From an uncultured Flavobacteriales bacterium (GTDB lineage Bacteria; Bacteroidota; Bacteroidia; Flavobacteriales; Crocinitomicaceae), in assembly GCA_946479285.1 (NCBI GenBank), contig CAMLFH010000032.1:1-42587 (forward strand): a stretch of 42,587 nucleotides of DNA, given 5' to 3'. The notes beneath the pieces are model-generated. The model saw nothing but the letters and a program-made list of their open reading frames with translations. It did not search any database and was not told the origin of the DNA. Shown piece after piece: positions 8,854-17,033 of this stretch. Position 1 is the stretch's first letter; each line of letters begins with the position of its first letter. The translations under genes were made by a program, and so were the position numbers.

Positions 8854-9528
8854 TCATCTCTTTTGTTTTTTCAATCGAAAAGGACCTGTTTGAAATACCG
8901 CATCCTCTTTAATCGTGTAAAGGGAATCACCGGAAATGACGATGTCAAATTCTTCCTGGTATCCCTGTACAAAGTCATACCCACTTCCGAAACTTGCTTT
9001 GATCGTCAATGCTTCCCCGGTAATTGGGTGTGAGTGGTCGGTCAGGATATAAGCTGGTGTGTACTCGTTGAACAATCGGTCATTGAACCCAAAAGCAAGT
9101 CCGGATTTAGTGATTTTCGCATTCGTCATTAAATCTTCATTATCGTAGCGCACGAGGATTGATTTTTTACTGATCAGCGAAGGCGGATCCACAAAGATCG
9201 ACAGGGTATCAAGTGCCGGGGCTTTACAGGCAAATTGTCCGAAAGTAAGTTTGCAACTTACATGGAACGTGCTGTCATTGAGTGCTTTGATCGTTCCGGA
9301 GTGTTCTCCGTAAACCCAATTTCCATCTGTTTGATAAGTGAAAACCACCTTATTATCGGGTGAAATTTTCAGATAACACAAATAAAAGCCACTTTTTGAA
9401 TAGCCTTTGTAGAGCTGCTCTTTTTTGAATTTGTGATTGTCTTTCATCCCCGGGACCGAATTTGAACAACTTACAGCCAAAAAGACTATGGTGGTAATGG
9501 CTAAATTATAAATAGATCTCTTTTTCAT
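8854..9528 (-). CDS. Putative lipoprotein of unknown function
   Basis: A 224-residue lipoprotein: positively charged N-terminus (MKKRS), a hydrophobic stretch and the lipobox FLAVSC with Cys21. The mature part looks like an all-beta domain rich in short strands with aspartate turns (LCYLKISPDNKVVFTYQTD, GEHSGTIKALNDSTFHVSC), a pattern common in small Bacteroidota surface proteins. I do not recognise a family. It starts eight bases after the stop of the acetyltransferase gene upstream, so the two are likely cotranscribed. Confidence 0.65.
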   Translation of the reverse strand: MKKRSIYNLAITTIVFLAVSCSNSVPGMKDNHKFKKEQLYKGYSKSGFYLCYLKISPDNKVVFTYQTDGNWVYGEHSGTIKALNDSTFHVSCKLTFGQFACKAPALDTLSIFVDPPSLISKKSILVRYDNEDLMTNAKITKSGLAFGFNDRLFNEYTPAYILTDHSHPITGEALTIKASFGSGYDFVQGYQEEFDIVISGDSLYTIKEDAVFQTGPFRLKKQKR

Positions 9529-9536
9529 TTGCCTGT

Positions 9537-9941
9537 TTATCTAAATAATTCCATCATATTCTCCGGTTTCGACAATTCAGTAAACCCAAATTGTTTGTAC
9601 AGTTCATGTGCATCAGCAGTTGCCAGGCGCCACACTTTTACATCTTTCAACGAGTCACATTCCAGGATGTGTTTCATCAAAACTTTTGAATAACCTTTGC
9701 CCCGGTATTTTTCGTCGATGAAAACATCCATCAAATAAGCAAACTGGAAATAATCCGTTACAACCCGCGCATACCCGATTTGCTGTTCATCCAGGAAAAC
9801 CCCAAAGTTTAGAGAATTGTCTACACACGTGTGCATGTTTTCCAAACTGCGGTCTTTTGCCCAATAAGAGTGAGAAATGAATTCCGTGATGTATTCCAGA
9901 TCTAATTTGTTCTTGTCTGATGTGATAATTAGATGCTCCAT
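9537..9941 (-). CDS. GNAT-family N-acetyltransferase
   Basis: A 134-residue single-domain GNAT enzyme, expected to move an acetyl group from acetyl-CoA to an amine; the substrate cannot be read from the sequence. The acetyl-CoA pyrophosphate loop is visible as DEKYRGKGYSKVLMKHIL (R-x-x-G-x-G/A type), preceded by the strand YLMDVFID and followed by the strand VKVWRLATADAHELYKQFGF that is typical of the fold's C-terminal half. I use the ATG at 9941 (MEHLIITSD); the frame is open to 10007, but that part passes through a repeat and would add a hydrophobic, non-GNAT tail. It is the first gene of the leftward run 9941-5990. Confidence 0.85.
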   Translation of the reverse strand: MEHLIITSDKNKLDLEYITEFISHSYWAKDRSLENMHTCVDNSLNFGVFLDEQQIGYARVVTDYFQFAYLMDVFIDEKYRGKGYSKVLMKHILECDSLKDVKVWRLATADAHELYKQFGFTELSKPENMMELFR

Positions 9942-9970
9942 ATTGCAATTTACTACAAAGAAAAGAAGGG

Positions 9971-10019
9971 CGCAAAGTTTAAATTTTATTCCTTTGCGTT
10001 CTTTCACTCTTTGCGGTGA
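9971..10019. repeat. Intergenic palindromic repeat (CGCAAAG / CTTTGCG type)
   Basis: CGCAAAG at 9971-9977 is matched by CTTTGCG at 9992-9998, and a second short hairpin (TTCAC / GTGAA) follows with another CTTTGCGG word. This kind of sequence is common between genes in Bacteroidota. It fills the space between the subtilase stop (10037) and the acetyltransferase start, and it may end or stabilise the subtilase message. Confidence 0.5.
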
Positions 10020-10036
10020 AAAATAAAAGTGGTCTC

Positions 10037-11674
10037 TTAGTTGGAAATCTGAACCGGTTTCGTTACCACCGTTCCGTCTTTGTAAATCACCGACAGGTAA
10101 TAAACACCAGCTTCCAGATTTTGGTTGTGCAGTTCAAATCCCATATCCGTTTTTATTGGACTGATTTGTATTTCTTTCCCGGAAATATCTCTCAGGTTTA
10201 GCTGCTGTACTTTTTCATTCGGAACATAAACAGAGAATAATCCTTTATTGGGATTCGGGAAAACAGAAACAGCATTTTTATCATACGCTTCTTCTACACC
10301 CAATTGATCTGCCAGGTAATTCCCGGCAGCAAATATATTTGGTAAAGGTCCTATTTTTTCAGATACCGGAAAAAGTGTTCCTGCTACCTGCGGTTTACCG
10401 GTATTTACCAGCAAATCACACATGTAATCTCTTGTCAATGAGTTTCCTGTGTAGGTCCTGTAAAGTGATTGCAAAAGTGTAACAGCTCCAACAACAATCG
10501 GAGAAGCGCCTGAGGTTCCGCCAAAATCATCTGAATAAGCTTTGTCAGGTCCTTCTGCCAGATATGCAGAACCATAACCGGTTGTTACAACTCCTTCCCC
10601 ATTTCCCTGCAAATCAATGCGGCTTCCGTAATTAGAGAACCACAACCTGGAGCGTGATACATCATCAATTCCAACAGCACCCGCACCAATCATGATTGCT
10701 TCCGACCAATTTTCTTCCAAAAAAGGATAATGTCCCCCATTGTCTGCACTAAAAATAGGATCATCCAAATTCTGATTTCCATTTCCGGCTGCTTCTACTA
10801 CGATCAATCCGTTCCCGGAAATCAATTGAATGGCGTCGTAAAAAGGTTCGTACCACTCTACCGGTACATAATCCTGGTTCGCATTCGGACCACCAATCTG
10901 TTGTTCAATAAGTACTACATCTCCTTCTTCCAAAGCACCCAAAGTACTAATCAATGCTTCTTCCAGGTAATACGTTTCATTGATATAAGCTCCTGCAAAA
11001 TACAACTGGCTTTGATAAGCAATTCCGGTAGTTCCCACCCCGTCATTCAAGGAAGCAATTTCTCCCAGTACAGCTGTACCGTGATTTGGTCCATAACCAG
11101 GATCTTCCGGTTGAGCGCCTATAATAGTTACCAGAGGCAAATCGGCATGATTTCCATTGAAGAAGTACTCGATATCGCAAACCTTTACTCCGGAGCCATA
11201 TGTGGAATAAGCAGTCCAAAATTCCTCTACATGAATTCCCGGAGCCTGGTCAAATAAATAAAGCTGTGTTGGCTGAAGGTTTGGAGCCGCAGGAGTGCTC
11301 AATTTTGGTGGTACGCTGATATACTTTACCCCATAAGTGCTTTCTTTTATTGCTTTCTTAGCAGCTTCTATGTCAACACCCGGATTTACATGAAATTCAA
11401 AAATGCTAAATGGATTTGCCAGATTCTTTTTTAAATTTTGCTTCGCTTTCAGGTAATACTTCTGAAGCTTCTCAGCCGGAATAGTATAAAACGGTTCCCA
11501 ATATCCGTACTCACTTATATCTGTCGTTGTTCCAAATTCAGAGATTAATTTTCCGGAACTTGCATACATAGCTGCTCCATCTTCAAATTTTACATGTAAA
11601 ATCTGAGGTTTTTCTGTTTGAGCAAATGCAGGAAAAAAGGAAAAAGAGATTATGCTGAGTAAAACAATCTTCAT
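10037..11674 (-). CDS. Subtilisin-like serine peptidase (S8) with type IX secretion sorting domain
   Basis: A 545-residue secreted protease. Signal peptide at residues 1-19 (cleavage after FPAFA-Q). An N-terminal prodomain-like region spans about 25-125. The S8 catalytic domain covers about 140-440 with an apparently complete triad: Asp167 (KVCDIEYF), His198 (PNHGTAVLGE), oxyanion Asn298 (EAAGNGNQ) and Ser388 (GGTSGASP). The last 80 residues form a type A T9SS C-terminal domain: VSVFPNPNKGLFSVYV, an internal ISGKEIQ strand and the end LEAGVYYLSVIYKDG. The family would cross the outer membrane through the T9SS and be released or anchored at the cell surface. No T9SS machinery genes are in this window. 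The response regulator gene lies 118 bp upstream on the same strand, probably as a separate unit. Confidence 0.93.
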   Translation of the reverse strand: MKIVLLSIISFSFFPAFAQTEKPQILHVKFEDGAAMYASSGKLISEFGTTTDISEYGYWEPFYTIPAEKLQKYYLKAKQNLKKNLANPFSIFEFHVNPGVDIEAAKKAIKESTYGVKYISVPPKLSTPAAPNLQPTQLYLFDQAPGIHVEEFWTAYSTYGSGVKVCDIEYFFNGNHADLPLVTIIGAQPEDPGYGPNHGTAVLGEIASLNDGVGTTGIAYQSQLYFAGAYINETYYLEEALISTLGALEEGDVVLIEQQIGGPNANQDYVPVEWYEPFYDAIQLISGNGLIVVEAAGNGNQNLDDPIFSADNGGHYPFLEENWSEAIMIGAGAVGIDDVSRSRLWFSNYGSRIDLQGNGEGVVTTGYGSAYLAEGPDKAYSDDFGGTSGASPIVVGAVTLLQSLYRTYTGNSLTRDYMCDLLVNTGKPQVAGTLFPVSEKIGPLPNIFAAGNYLADQLGVEEAYDKNAVSVFPNPNKGLFSVYVPNEKVQQLNLRDISGKEIQISPIKTDMGFELHNQNLEAGVYYLSVIYKDGTVVTKPVQISN

Positions 11675-11792
11675 AAGTCATGTATTTTCACCAATGCTAA
11701 TAAATAATTCATTACCAACTTCATTTAAAGTGTGTACGTAACAAACTATTGAGGGAAAGGGAATTAAGAAACAGTGAAATTGGTTATAATGC

Positions 11793-12554
11793 TTAAAGCA
11801 TTTTAATGCGGTTGGTCAATTCATCTCTGTATGAACCACCTATCGGGATTAGTTTACGGTCATTTTCCAATTGAAGATTCGGGAAATCGATCGATGCAAT
11901 TTTGTCTAAACGAACAATAAACGAACGATGGACGCGGATAAATTGATCTGTCCCCAATTTCGTTTCGATATCCTTCATGGTAGAATGGATCGTATAACGC
12001 GTTTCATTGGTGTTGATAACTACGTAATCTTTTAGTGCTTCGATGAAATAAATATCGTTCATATTCAATTTCACCAATTTGCTGTTGGACTTTACAAAGA
12101 TGAACTCATTCAATGAATCCTTTTCTTTGTTTTCCACAAGTGAATAAAGCATATCGCGTTCGCGTTCCACTTCTTGTTCTTTCTTGTGTTTGTAAAGTGC
12201 CATTTCAATCGATGTGTGTAAATCGATTTCTTTGAATGGTTTTAAAATATAACCGTATGGTTCGGTAACTTTTGCTTTTGACAAGGTAGCTTCATCTGCA
12301 TAAGCTGTCAAATAAATTACCGGAATGGAGTATTGGTTTCGAACAATTTCTGCTGTTTCGATTCCGTTCATTTCCCCTTTCAACATGATGTCCATCAGGA
12401 CAATATCAGGCTGATTTGCTTCCAATAATTCCAATGCTTTTTCACCAGAAGGAGCAGCCCCAACAACGTGGTAACCAAGCTTTTTCAAGCTGGACTGGAT
12501 ATCCTTCGAAACAATGAATTCATCTTCTACAACTAATACATTAGCCTTCGTCAT
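11793..12554 (-). CDS. LytTR-family response regulator
   Basis: A 253-residue cytoplasmic two-component regulator. The receiver domain (residues 5-118) has the acidic pair in VVEDEF, the phosphoacceptor Asp55 (IVLMDIML), a conserved Thr/Ala (YLTAYAD) and the Lys in YILKPF. A helical linker follows (about 120-145), then a LytTR DNA-binding domain (about 150-250: FIFVKSNSKLVKLNMNDI, IEALKDYVVINT, RVHRSFIVRLDKI). LytTR regulators activate promoters through direct repeats. No histidine kinase gene is next to it, so it is an orphan; partners in this family are often LytS/His-kinase proteins encoded elsewhere. The ATG at 12554 is close to a -7 box at 12573. Confidence 0.95.
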   Translation of the reverse strand: MTKANVLVVEDEFIVSKDIQSSLKKLGYHVVGAAPSGEKALELLEANQPDIVLMDIMLKGEMNGIETAEIVRNQYSIPVIYLTAYADEATLSKAKVTEPYGYILKPFKEIDLHTSIEMALYKHKKEQEVERERDMLYSLVENKEKDSLNEFIFVKSNSKLVKLNMNDIYFIEALKDYVVINTNETRYTIHSTMKDIETKLGTDQFIRVHRSFIVRLDKIASIDFPNLQLENDRKLIPIGGSYRDELTNRIKML

Positions 12555-12572
12555 TCTTTACAGCTTTGGAGT

Positions 12573-12580
12573 CAAAAGTA
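12573..12580 (-). promoter_or_regulatory. -7 promoter element for the LytTR regulator
   Basis: The minus strand reads TACTTTTG, an exact TAnnTTTG match, 18 bp upstream of the regulator's ATG. That gives a very short leader. No clear upstream TTG was found. Confidence 0.45.
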
Positions 12581-13168
12581 ATTAATTTTGAGCGTTAATT
12601 ACTATCTGTTCTAAATATTTAGTAGACGCTTAACTTTCGTTCGTCTATTCGAATATAAACTTTAACTATGAATTGTGCAAATTAGTCTTCAAAACAAGGT
12701 CAAACTAATAAATAGAATATATAAGATTTTAAATAAGAAATTTATTATATCTATTAAGGGTGTTAATTCGTGCAAAACTTTCATTCGAAAGATTCGTTTT
12801 TTAAACTTATGAGTTATTTGAACGAGTTTATTGACAATGAAAATTCACCTTTTGAAGTTCTATCACAATACTTTACGCAGATATGAACAAATTGCTTCAA
12901 ATTGTTAATGTGTATAAAATAGTTTGTTTTAACTGCGTTAATATGTGTTTAACATGGGGATAAAAGAGCGATAAATTGACCAAACTTTATGGTGCTCAAT
13001 TCGAAAACTTGTACATATGACTAAATAGTTTGAATATCCTAGAAATACTTATTGAATCTTTCTAACAGCTATTGACAATTCTACTGTGAATAGTGTGTAA
13101 AACTACTTTTAATAAGATCAACGAAATCAATGCTTTCAGTGAATGACTTTTTTCTTATTGTTAATTGA

Positions 13169-13199
13169 TTGTTCCATTTGTTGATAAGCCTTAACTTTG
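13169..13199 (+). promoter_or_regulatory. Promoter of rpiB (TTG, 20-bp spacer, TAACTTTG)
   Basis: TTG at 13169-13171 and TAACTTTG at 13192-13199 with a 20-bp spacer match the -33/-7 promoter of Bacteroidota. The rpiB ATG lies 17 bp after the -7 box, which also argues against the longer open frame that starts at 13169 inside the promoter. Confidence 0.65.
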
Positions 13200-13216
13200 G
13201 AAAAACTTTCAGTATT

Positions 13217-13657
13217 ATGTCACAAATCATTCCTATAGGAGCAGATCATGCAGGATTTCAATTGAAATCAGAAGTAATTAAACATTTGGAATCAAAAGGT
13301 TACGAAGTAAAAGATTACGGATGTTATAGTGAGGAAAGCATCGATTACGCTGATTTCGGCCACCCGGTTGCTGATCATGTAGAAGCAAATGAAGGTTCCA
13401 AAGGAATTGTGATCTGCGGAAGTGGAAACGGAATTAACATGACTGTTAATAAACACCAGGGAATTCGCGGAGCACTTTGCTGGAAAAAAGAAATAGCTCA
13501 ATTGGCACGTGAACACAACGATGCAAACATTCTGACTTTACCTGCCAGATTTATTTCAGTAGAAGAAGCACTTGAAATGGTTGATATTTTTTGGAGCACA
13601 GCTTTTGAAGGCGGTAGACATCAGAATCGTATTGATAAAATCCCGATGTGTAAATAA
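13217..13657 (+). CDS. rpiB: Ribose-5-phosphate isomerase B
   Basis: A 146-residue enzyme of the RpiB/LacAB family that interconverts ribose 5-phosphate and ribulose 5-phosphate in the non-oxidative pentose phosphate pathway. The family features are in order: IPIGADHAGFQLK at the N-terminus (phosphate and substrate contacts), YADFGHPVA, the active-site segment VICGSGNGINMTVNK with the catalytic cysteine, and REHNDANILTLPARF. Length is normal. I use the ATG at 13217; a longer frame from 13169 overlaps the promoter. The gene stands alone. Confidence 0.95.
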   Translation: MSQIIPIGADHAGFQLKSEVIKHLESKGYEVKDYGCYSEESIDYADFGHPVADHVEANEGSKGIVICGSGNGINMTVNKHQGIRGALCWKKEIAQLAREHNDANILTLPARFISVEEALEMVDIFWSTAFEGGRHQNRIDKIPMCK

Positions 13658-13666
13658 TTCATGGTC

Positions 13667-13707
13667 AAATGTTCGAAATATTGAACGATTGAACTTTTTG
13701 AACATTT
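13667..13707. repeat. Inverted repeat with GAAC words between rpiB and the M28 peptidase
   Basis: AAATGTTC at 13667-13674 pairs with GAACATTT at 13700-13707, and the loop holds two more TTGAAC words. There is no U tract, so it is not a standard terminator. Similar TTTGAAC words recur at 18269-18292, so it may be a genomic repeat family. Confidence 0.4.
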
Positions 13708-13725
13708 CAACTATATATATTAAGT

Positions 13726-15186
13726 ATGAAAGGAATCACCAGCCTACTATTTTCAAGTGCTTTGTGCGTTTGTTTTTCGCAGCAAGCAGATGTTGCTAAA
13801 AAATACAGTTCCTATATTAATGAAGAAGACCTGAAAAAAAACCTCACAGTTTTGGCTTCCGATGACTATTTGGGAAGAGAAACCGGCAAGCAGGGACAGA
13901 AAATGACAGCTGAATTCTTAAGTGCTTACTTTAAGAAGCTGGGCTGTTCGTTTGCCCCGGGAATGTCGGGTTATGAACAATATTTTGATGTCATTGAAAG
14001 TACTCCCGGTGGAACAATGTCATTGAATAATCAGTCATTGAATTTCAAAACAGACTTTATCTATTATGCCTGCAAGTCTAAAACGAATTTAGAGAATGTA
14101 CCGGTTTACAGTGTAGAGCAATTGCCAAAGGTTGGAGAAAAACCATGCTATGTGATTTACGTCATGAAAAGCATGGAGGTTCGAAAAGAAGTTTCAGTAT
14201 TAAAGAAGCAGCTGGGAAAAAATGTAAAAGGGATCATCCTGGTTTCTGAACAATACGGAACACTTTATGAGTACATGGAGCATTATGCAACAACAAAAAC
14301 CATGTACCTTGCAGATGAAAAGAAGAGGGAAGAATTCCCGATCCTTTTTGTGAATGATTCTGCTGTTAGTTCTTTGAAGAATAAGTCGAACAAATACCTG
14401 TTTGGAACTGGCAAATTTAAAGAAACAGAAAGTCCGAAGCCCTTATTCACATTAAATGCGCAATTGAATTCGCTGGAAGAAAGATTGACCAGTTCTAATG
14501 TGTTGGCGTATATAGAAGGAAGCGATCCGAAACTTTCAAAGGAAGTTGTGGTGATTACTGCGCATTACGATCACATTGGTGTGGATCATGGCGTTGTTTA
14601 CAACGGAGCGGATGACGATGGAACAGGAACTGTTGCTTTATTGGAATTGGCTGAAGCCTTTATGGAAGCAAAGAAGAACGGTCAGGGACCAAAACGTTCC
14701 ATTTTAATTATGCCGGTTTCCGGTGAAGAAAAAGGATTGCTTGGGTCTGATTATTATTCTTCTCACCCGGTTATTGCTTTAGAGAATACGGTTGCAGATT
14801 TGAATATTGATATGATCGGCAGAAACGATATTGCACACGAAAAAGACACCAATTACATCTACATTATTGGTTCAAACATGTTGAGCAATGATTTGCACGA
14901 TGCAAACGAACGGGTAAATACTAAGTATGAACAGTTGAAACTGGATTATAAATTCAACAGTTTGTCGGATCCGAATCAGTTCTATTACCGTTCAGACCAC
15001 TACAATTTTGCTAAGCACAACATTCCTGTTATTTTCTATTTCAGCGGGGTTCACGAAGATTATCACCAGCCAACGGATGACGTGGAAAAGATCATTTTCT
15101 CGAAAGTGGAGAAAGTAGCACGTTTGGTTTACTATACAGCCTGGGAAATAGCAGATGCTTCAAAAAGACTTACTTTGAACCGGTAA
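13726..15186 (+). CDS. Secreted M28-family metallopeptidase (aminopeptidase)
   Basis: A 486-residue exported zinc peptidase. The signal peptide (about residues 1-19) ends near CVCFSQ. The region 25-255 carries a protease-associated-like insert. The catalytic domain (about 257-480) has the full M28 ligand set: His280 (ITAHYDHIG), the bridging Asp in NGADDDGTG, the catalytic Glu pair in SGEEKGLLGS, Asp362 (LNIDMIGRND) and the last His in HEDYHQPTDD. Members of this family release N-terminal amino acids from peptides; acts in the periplasm or outside. Its 3' end overlaps the convergent TlpA-like gene by 17 bp. The promoter is not obvious. Confidence 0.93.
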   Translation: MKGITSLLFSSALCVCFSQQADVAKKYSSYINEEDLKKNLTVLASDDYLGRETGKQGQKMTAEFLSAYFKKLGCSFAPGMSGYEQYFDVIESTPGGTMSLNNQSLNFKTDFIYYACKSKTNLENVPVYSVEQLPKVGEKPCYVIYVMKSMEVRKEVSVLKKQLGKNVKGIILVSEQYGTLYEYMEHYATTKTMYLADEKKREEFPILFVNDSAVSSLKNKSNKYLFGTGKFKETESPKPLFTLNAQLNSLEERLTSSNVLAYIEGSDPKLSKEVVVITAHYDHIGVDHGVVYNGADDDGTGTVALLELAEAFMEAKKNGQGPKRSILIMPVSGEEKGLLGSDYYSSHPVIALENTVADLNIDMIGRNDIAHEKDTNYIYIIGSNMLSNDLHDANERVNTKYEQLKLDYKFNSLSDPNQFYYRSDHYNFAKHNIPVIFYFSGVHEDYHQPTDDVEKIIFSKVEKVARLVYYTAWEIADASKRLTLNR

Positions 15187-16399
15187 TTCCCAACAAGGAT
15201 TCGATCAAAGCATTTGTTTTATTCATGTATTCCGTGTAAACTTCACCGGTTCCGGGACCATTGAATCCGGTGTGGATGCGTTTTACTTCACCATCTCTTC
15301 CTATATAGATAGATGTGGGGAAGGAAATCACTTCATTGAGTATTTTAAATTGCTCAGAAGCAATTCCTTTGGAAGCTTTACCACCAACCAGGAAAGTAAA
15401 ATCGAGGTTTTTGCGCTGTTTTAAAGTCAGGATTTTATTTGCCTGCTCTTCAAAAGAATCGGCAGCTTCATATCCTATCGAGATAATTTCCAGTCCTTTC
15501 GAATGGTATTTGTCGTACAGTTCTTTGTAATAATTCGTCTCATCCATACAATTCGGGCACCAGGTTCCCATGATTTGGATAATAACAACCTTTCCCCGCG
15601 TATCCGGATTTGGATAAGAGTAATCAGTTCCATTAATCGTTTTCAGGTTAAAACTTAAGGAAGTATTTTCCTTTTTCAGAACAGTGATTGAATCAGGGTC
15701 GCGCAGTTCGTAGTTCGGATTATAGTTCGCTACAAAATCAGTTGAATAATGCTTTCCGCTGTAAAAATAACCCTGGATGCCGTGATCTTTTAAAGTACCG
15801 TTTAATAGAAAAGCGTGTGATCCGTCGAAAGCAGAAAGGTAAAATTTAGACCCTTCAATCGTTCCTTCGAGGAATCTGTAATCGCCGGTTTCTGTTCTGA
15901 ATGTTCCTGTAATGTGATTTTCTTTTTGAGCAATAATTCCCAGTGCATTTTCTTCATCGTCCGATCTTGGAGAGAAGTGAGTTTCCCATTTGCCATTCAA
16001 ATCTCCGCCAGGAGCTTCTTTTTTTCGTGTTTTTAGATTGAAATTCGCGAAAAAAGGGATCTTGTAGTTCGCACCTTTATTGTAGTTAAACCAAAACCCG
16101 CGGATTTCTTTCTTCTTGTCAGTAATGAATCTCAATTCGGAATCAAAACTTGGGAAAGGTAAAATGGTCGTATCACCTTTTTTTATTCCGTTGGTTAATT
16201 CGATTCTTTCGTCCGCGTTATGAACAACCAGGAGGATTCTTTTTTGCTTTCTCTCAACGGTTAAATGAACAGGTAATTGGGTTGTTTCATTTAATTGAAG
16301 ATAAGCGGAATAGGATCCGGGAAGAAGAGAGATCTTCTGAGAATGTACGGTTGTTGCTGATACCAGGATCAAAAACAAGGAGGCAAAACTTATTTTCAT
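15170..16399 (-). CDS. Secreted thioredoxin-like (TlpA/ResA family) protein
   Basis: A 409-residue exported protein. Signal peptide residues 1-20 (VSATTVHSQ). The N-terminal 250 residues are a beta-rich region of unknown function with repeats such as NGKWETHFSPRSD, seen in Bacteroidota proteins where such parts precede a redox domain. The C-terminal domain (about 245-405) is TlpA-like: VVIIQIMGTWCPNCMDE has the CxxC pair Cys281 and Cys284, followed by LEIISIGYEAAD and the cis-proline region SFPTSIYIGRDGEV. It probably reduces or rearranges disulfides in the periplasm. It converges on and overlaps the M28 gene by 17 bp. Confidence 0.88.
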   Translation of the reverse strand: MKISFASLFLILVSATTVHSQKISLLPGSYSAYLQLNETTQLPVHLTVERKQKRILLVVHNADERIELTNGIKKGDTTILPFPSFDSELRFITDKKKEIRGFWFNYNKGANYKIPFFANFNLKTRKKEAPGGDLNGKWETHFSPRSDDEENALGIIAQKENHITGTFRTETGDYRFLEGTIEGSKFYLSAFDGSHAFLLNGTLKDHGIQGYFYSGKHYSTDFVANYNPNYELRDPDSITVLKKENTSLSFNLKTINGTDYSYPNPDTRGKVVIIQIMGTWCPNCMDETNYYKELYDKYHSKGLEIISIGYEAADSFEEQANKILTLKQRKNLDFTFLVGGKASKGIASEQFKILNEVISFPTSIYIGRDGEVKRIHTGFNGPGTGEVYTEYMNKTNALIESLLGITGSK

Positions 16400-16499
16400 T
16401 GGGGTGTTAAAGTGCTACTAAATTAATTTTTTATTTCGAAGAATTTAGACTGATGCAACCTTTTTTGGTAGTTTAGAGTCTATTGATACAGCAAGTGCT

Positions 16500-17033
16500 A
16501 TGGATGATTTAACATTGGTAAATGAATGCGCCAAAGGAAATTCAAAAGCACAGCGAGCGTTGTTTGATAAGTTTGCTCCCAAAATGTTGGCAGTTTGCCA
16601 GCGTTATCTGAGAAATAGCCAGGAAGCTGAGGACGTCTTACAAGATGGTTTTGTAAAGGTTTTTCAGAAGATTGTTGATTTCAAAATGGAAGGGTCTCTG
16701 GAAGGATGGATACGAAGGATTGTAGTAAATACGGCTCTGGATACGATTCGAAAGAACAAGAAATTATTGGATGACGTTCAGGTTGAAGAAGTTCAATACA
16801 AAATGCCCTACACAGATCATCAGTTTGATGGAATGGATTTGGCCCAGTTAATGAAGTTAATTAACGAAATGCCGGATGGTTATCGGGTTGTATTTAACAT
16901 GTTCGCTATAGAAGGTTATTCACACAAAGAAATTGCAGATACATTGGGAGTGACGGAGAATACCTCCAAATCACAATACTCGCGTGCACGAGCTTTTCTA
17001 CGCACTCAATTAGAACTATTAGAACGTGATTGA
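16500..17033 (+). CDS. ECF-type RNA polymerase sigma factor
   Basis: A 177-residue sigma-70 family protein of extracytoplasmic-function size. Region 2 is at about 20-90 (FDKFAPKMLAVCQRYLRNSQEAEDVLQDGFVKVF with the typical acidic DVLQD motif and GWIRRIVVNTALDTIRK). Region 4 is at about 115-172, a helix-turn-helix (MFAIEGYSHKEIADTLGVTENTSKSQYSRARAFL). It would direct RNA polymerase to an alternative promoter set. The next gene begins eight bases before its stop, with a membrane protein that looks like its anti-sigma partner. Confidence 0.93.
   Translation: MDDLTLVNECAKGNSKAQRALFDKFAPKMLAVCQRYLRNSQEAEDVLQDGFVKVFQKIVDFKMEGSLEGWIRRIVVNTALDTIRKNKKLLDDVQVEEVQYKMPYTDHQFDGMDLAQLMKLINEMPDGYRVVFNMFAIEGYSHKEIADTLGVTENTSKSQYSRARAFLRTQLELLERD

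Larger units (their letters stand above)
12555..13216. other. 662-bp AT-rich intergenic region with DnaA-box-like words (possible replication origin)
   Basis: There is no convincing gene in this stretch. It is much richer in A and T than the flanking genes and separates a mainly leftward set of genes from a mainly rightward one. The word TGTGTATAA at 12909-12917 is the reverse complement of a perfect DnaA box (TTATNCACA). Two one-mismatch words in the same orientation, TGTGTTTAA (about 12944-12952) and TGGGGATAA (about 12954-12962), follow within 50 bp, and TGTGAATAG lies near 13085. The right end carries the rpiB promoter. It could equally be an ordinary large regulatory gap. Confidence 0.35.

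Noticed and set aside
9942..10007. Longer acetyltransferase start
   Set aside because: The extension is encoded by an intergenic palindromic repeat and is hydrophobic, unlike the GNAT fold start MEHLIITSD.
10730..11257. 175-codon plus-strand open frame
   Set aside because: It lies entirely antisense to the subtilase catalytic domain, whose triad is intact; the translated product has no family features.
11780..11806. ATGCTTTAAGCAT palindrome at the LytTR gene end as a terminator
   Set aside because: The stem is short, contains the stop codon and is not followed by a T run on the minus strand.
13169..13216. Longer rpiB start
   Set aside because: It would begin inside the -33/-7 promoter; the family begins at IPIGADHAG just after the ATG at 13217.
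13500..13516. CACGTG word in rpiB (GGCACGTGAACAC) as a further parS site
   Set aside because: Only the six-base core fits; the arms differ at many positions and it is coding sequence (ARE.H), so chance is the best explanation.
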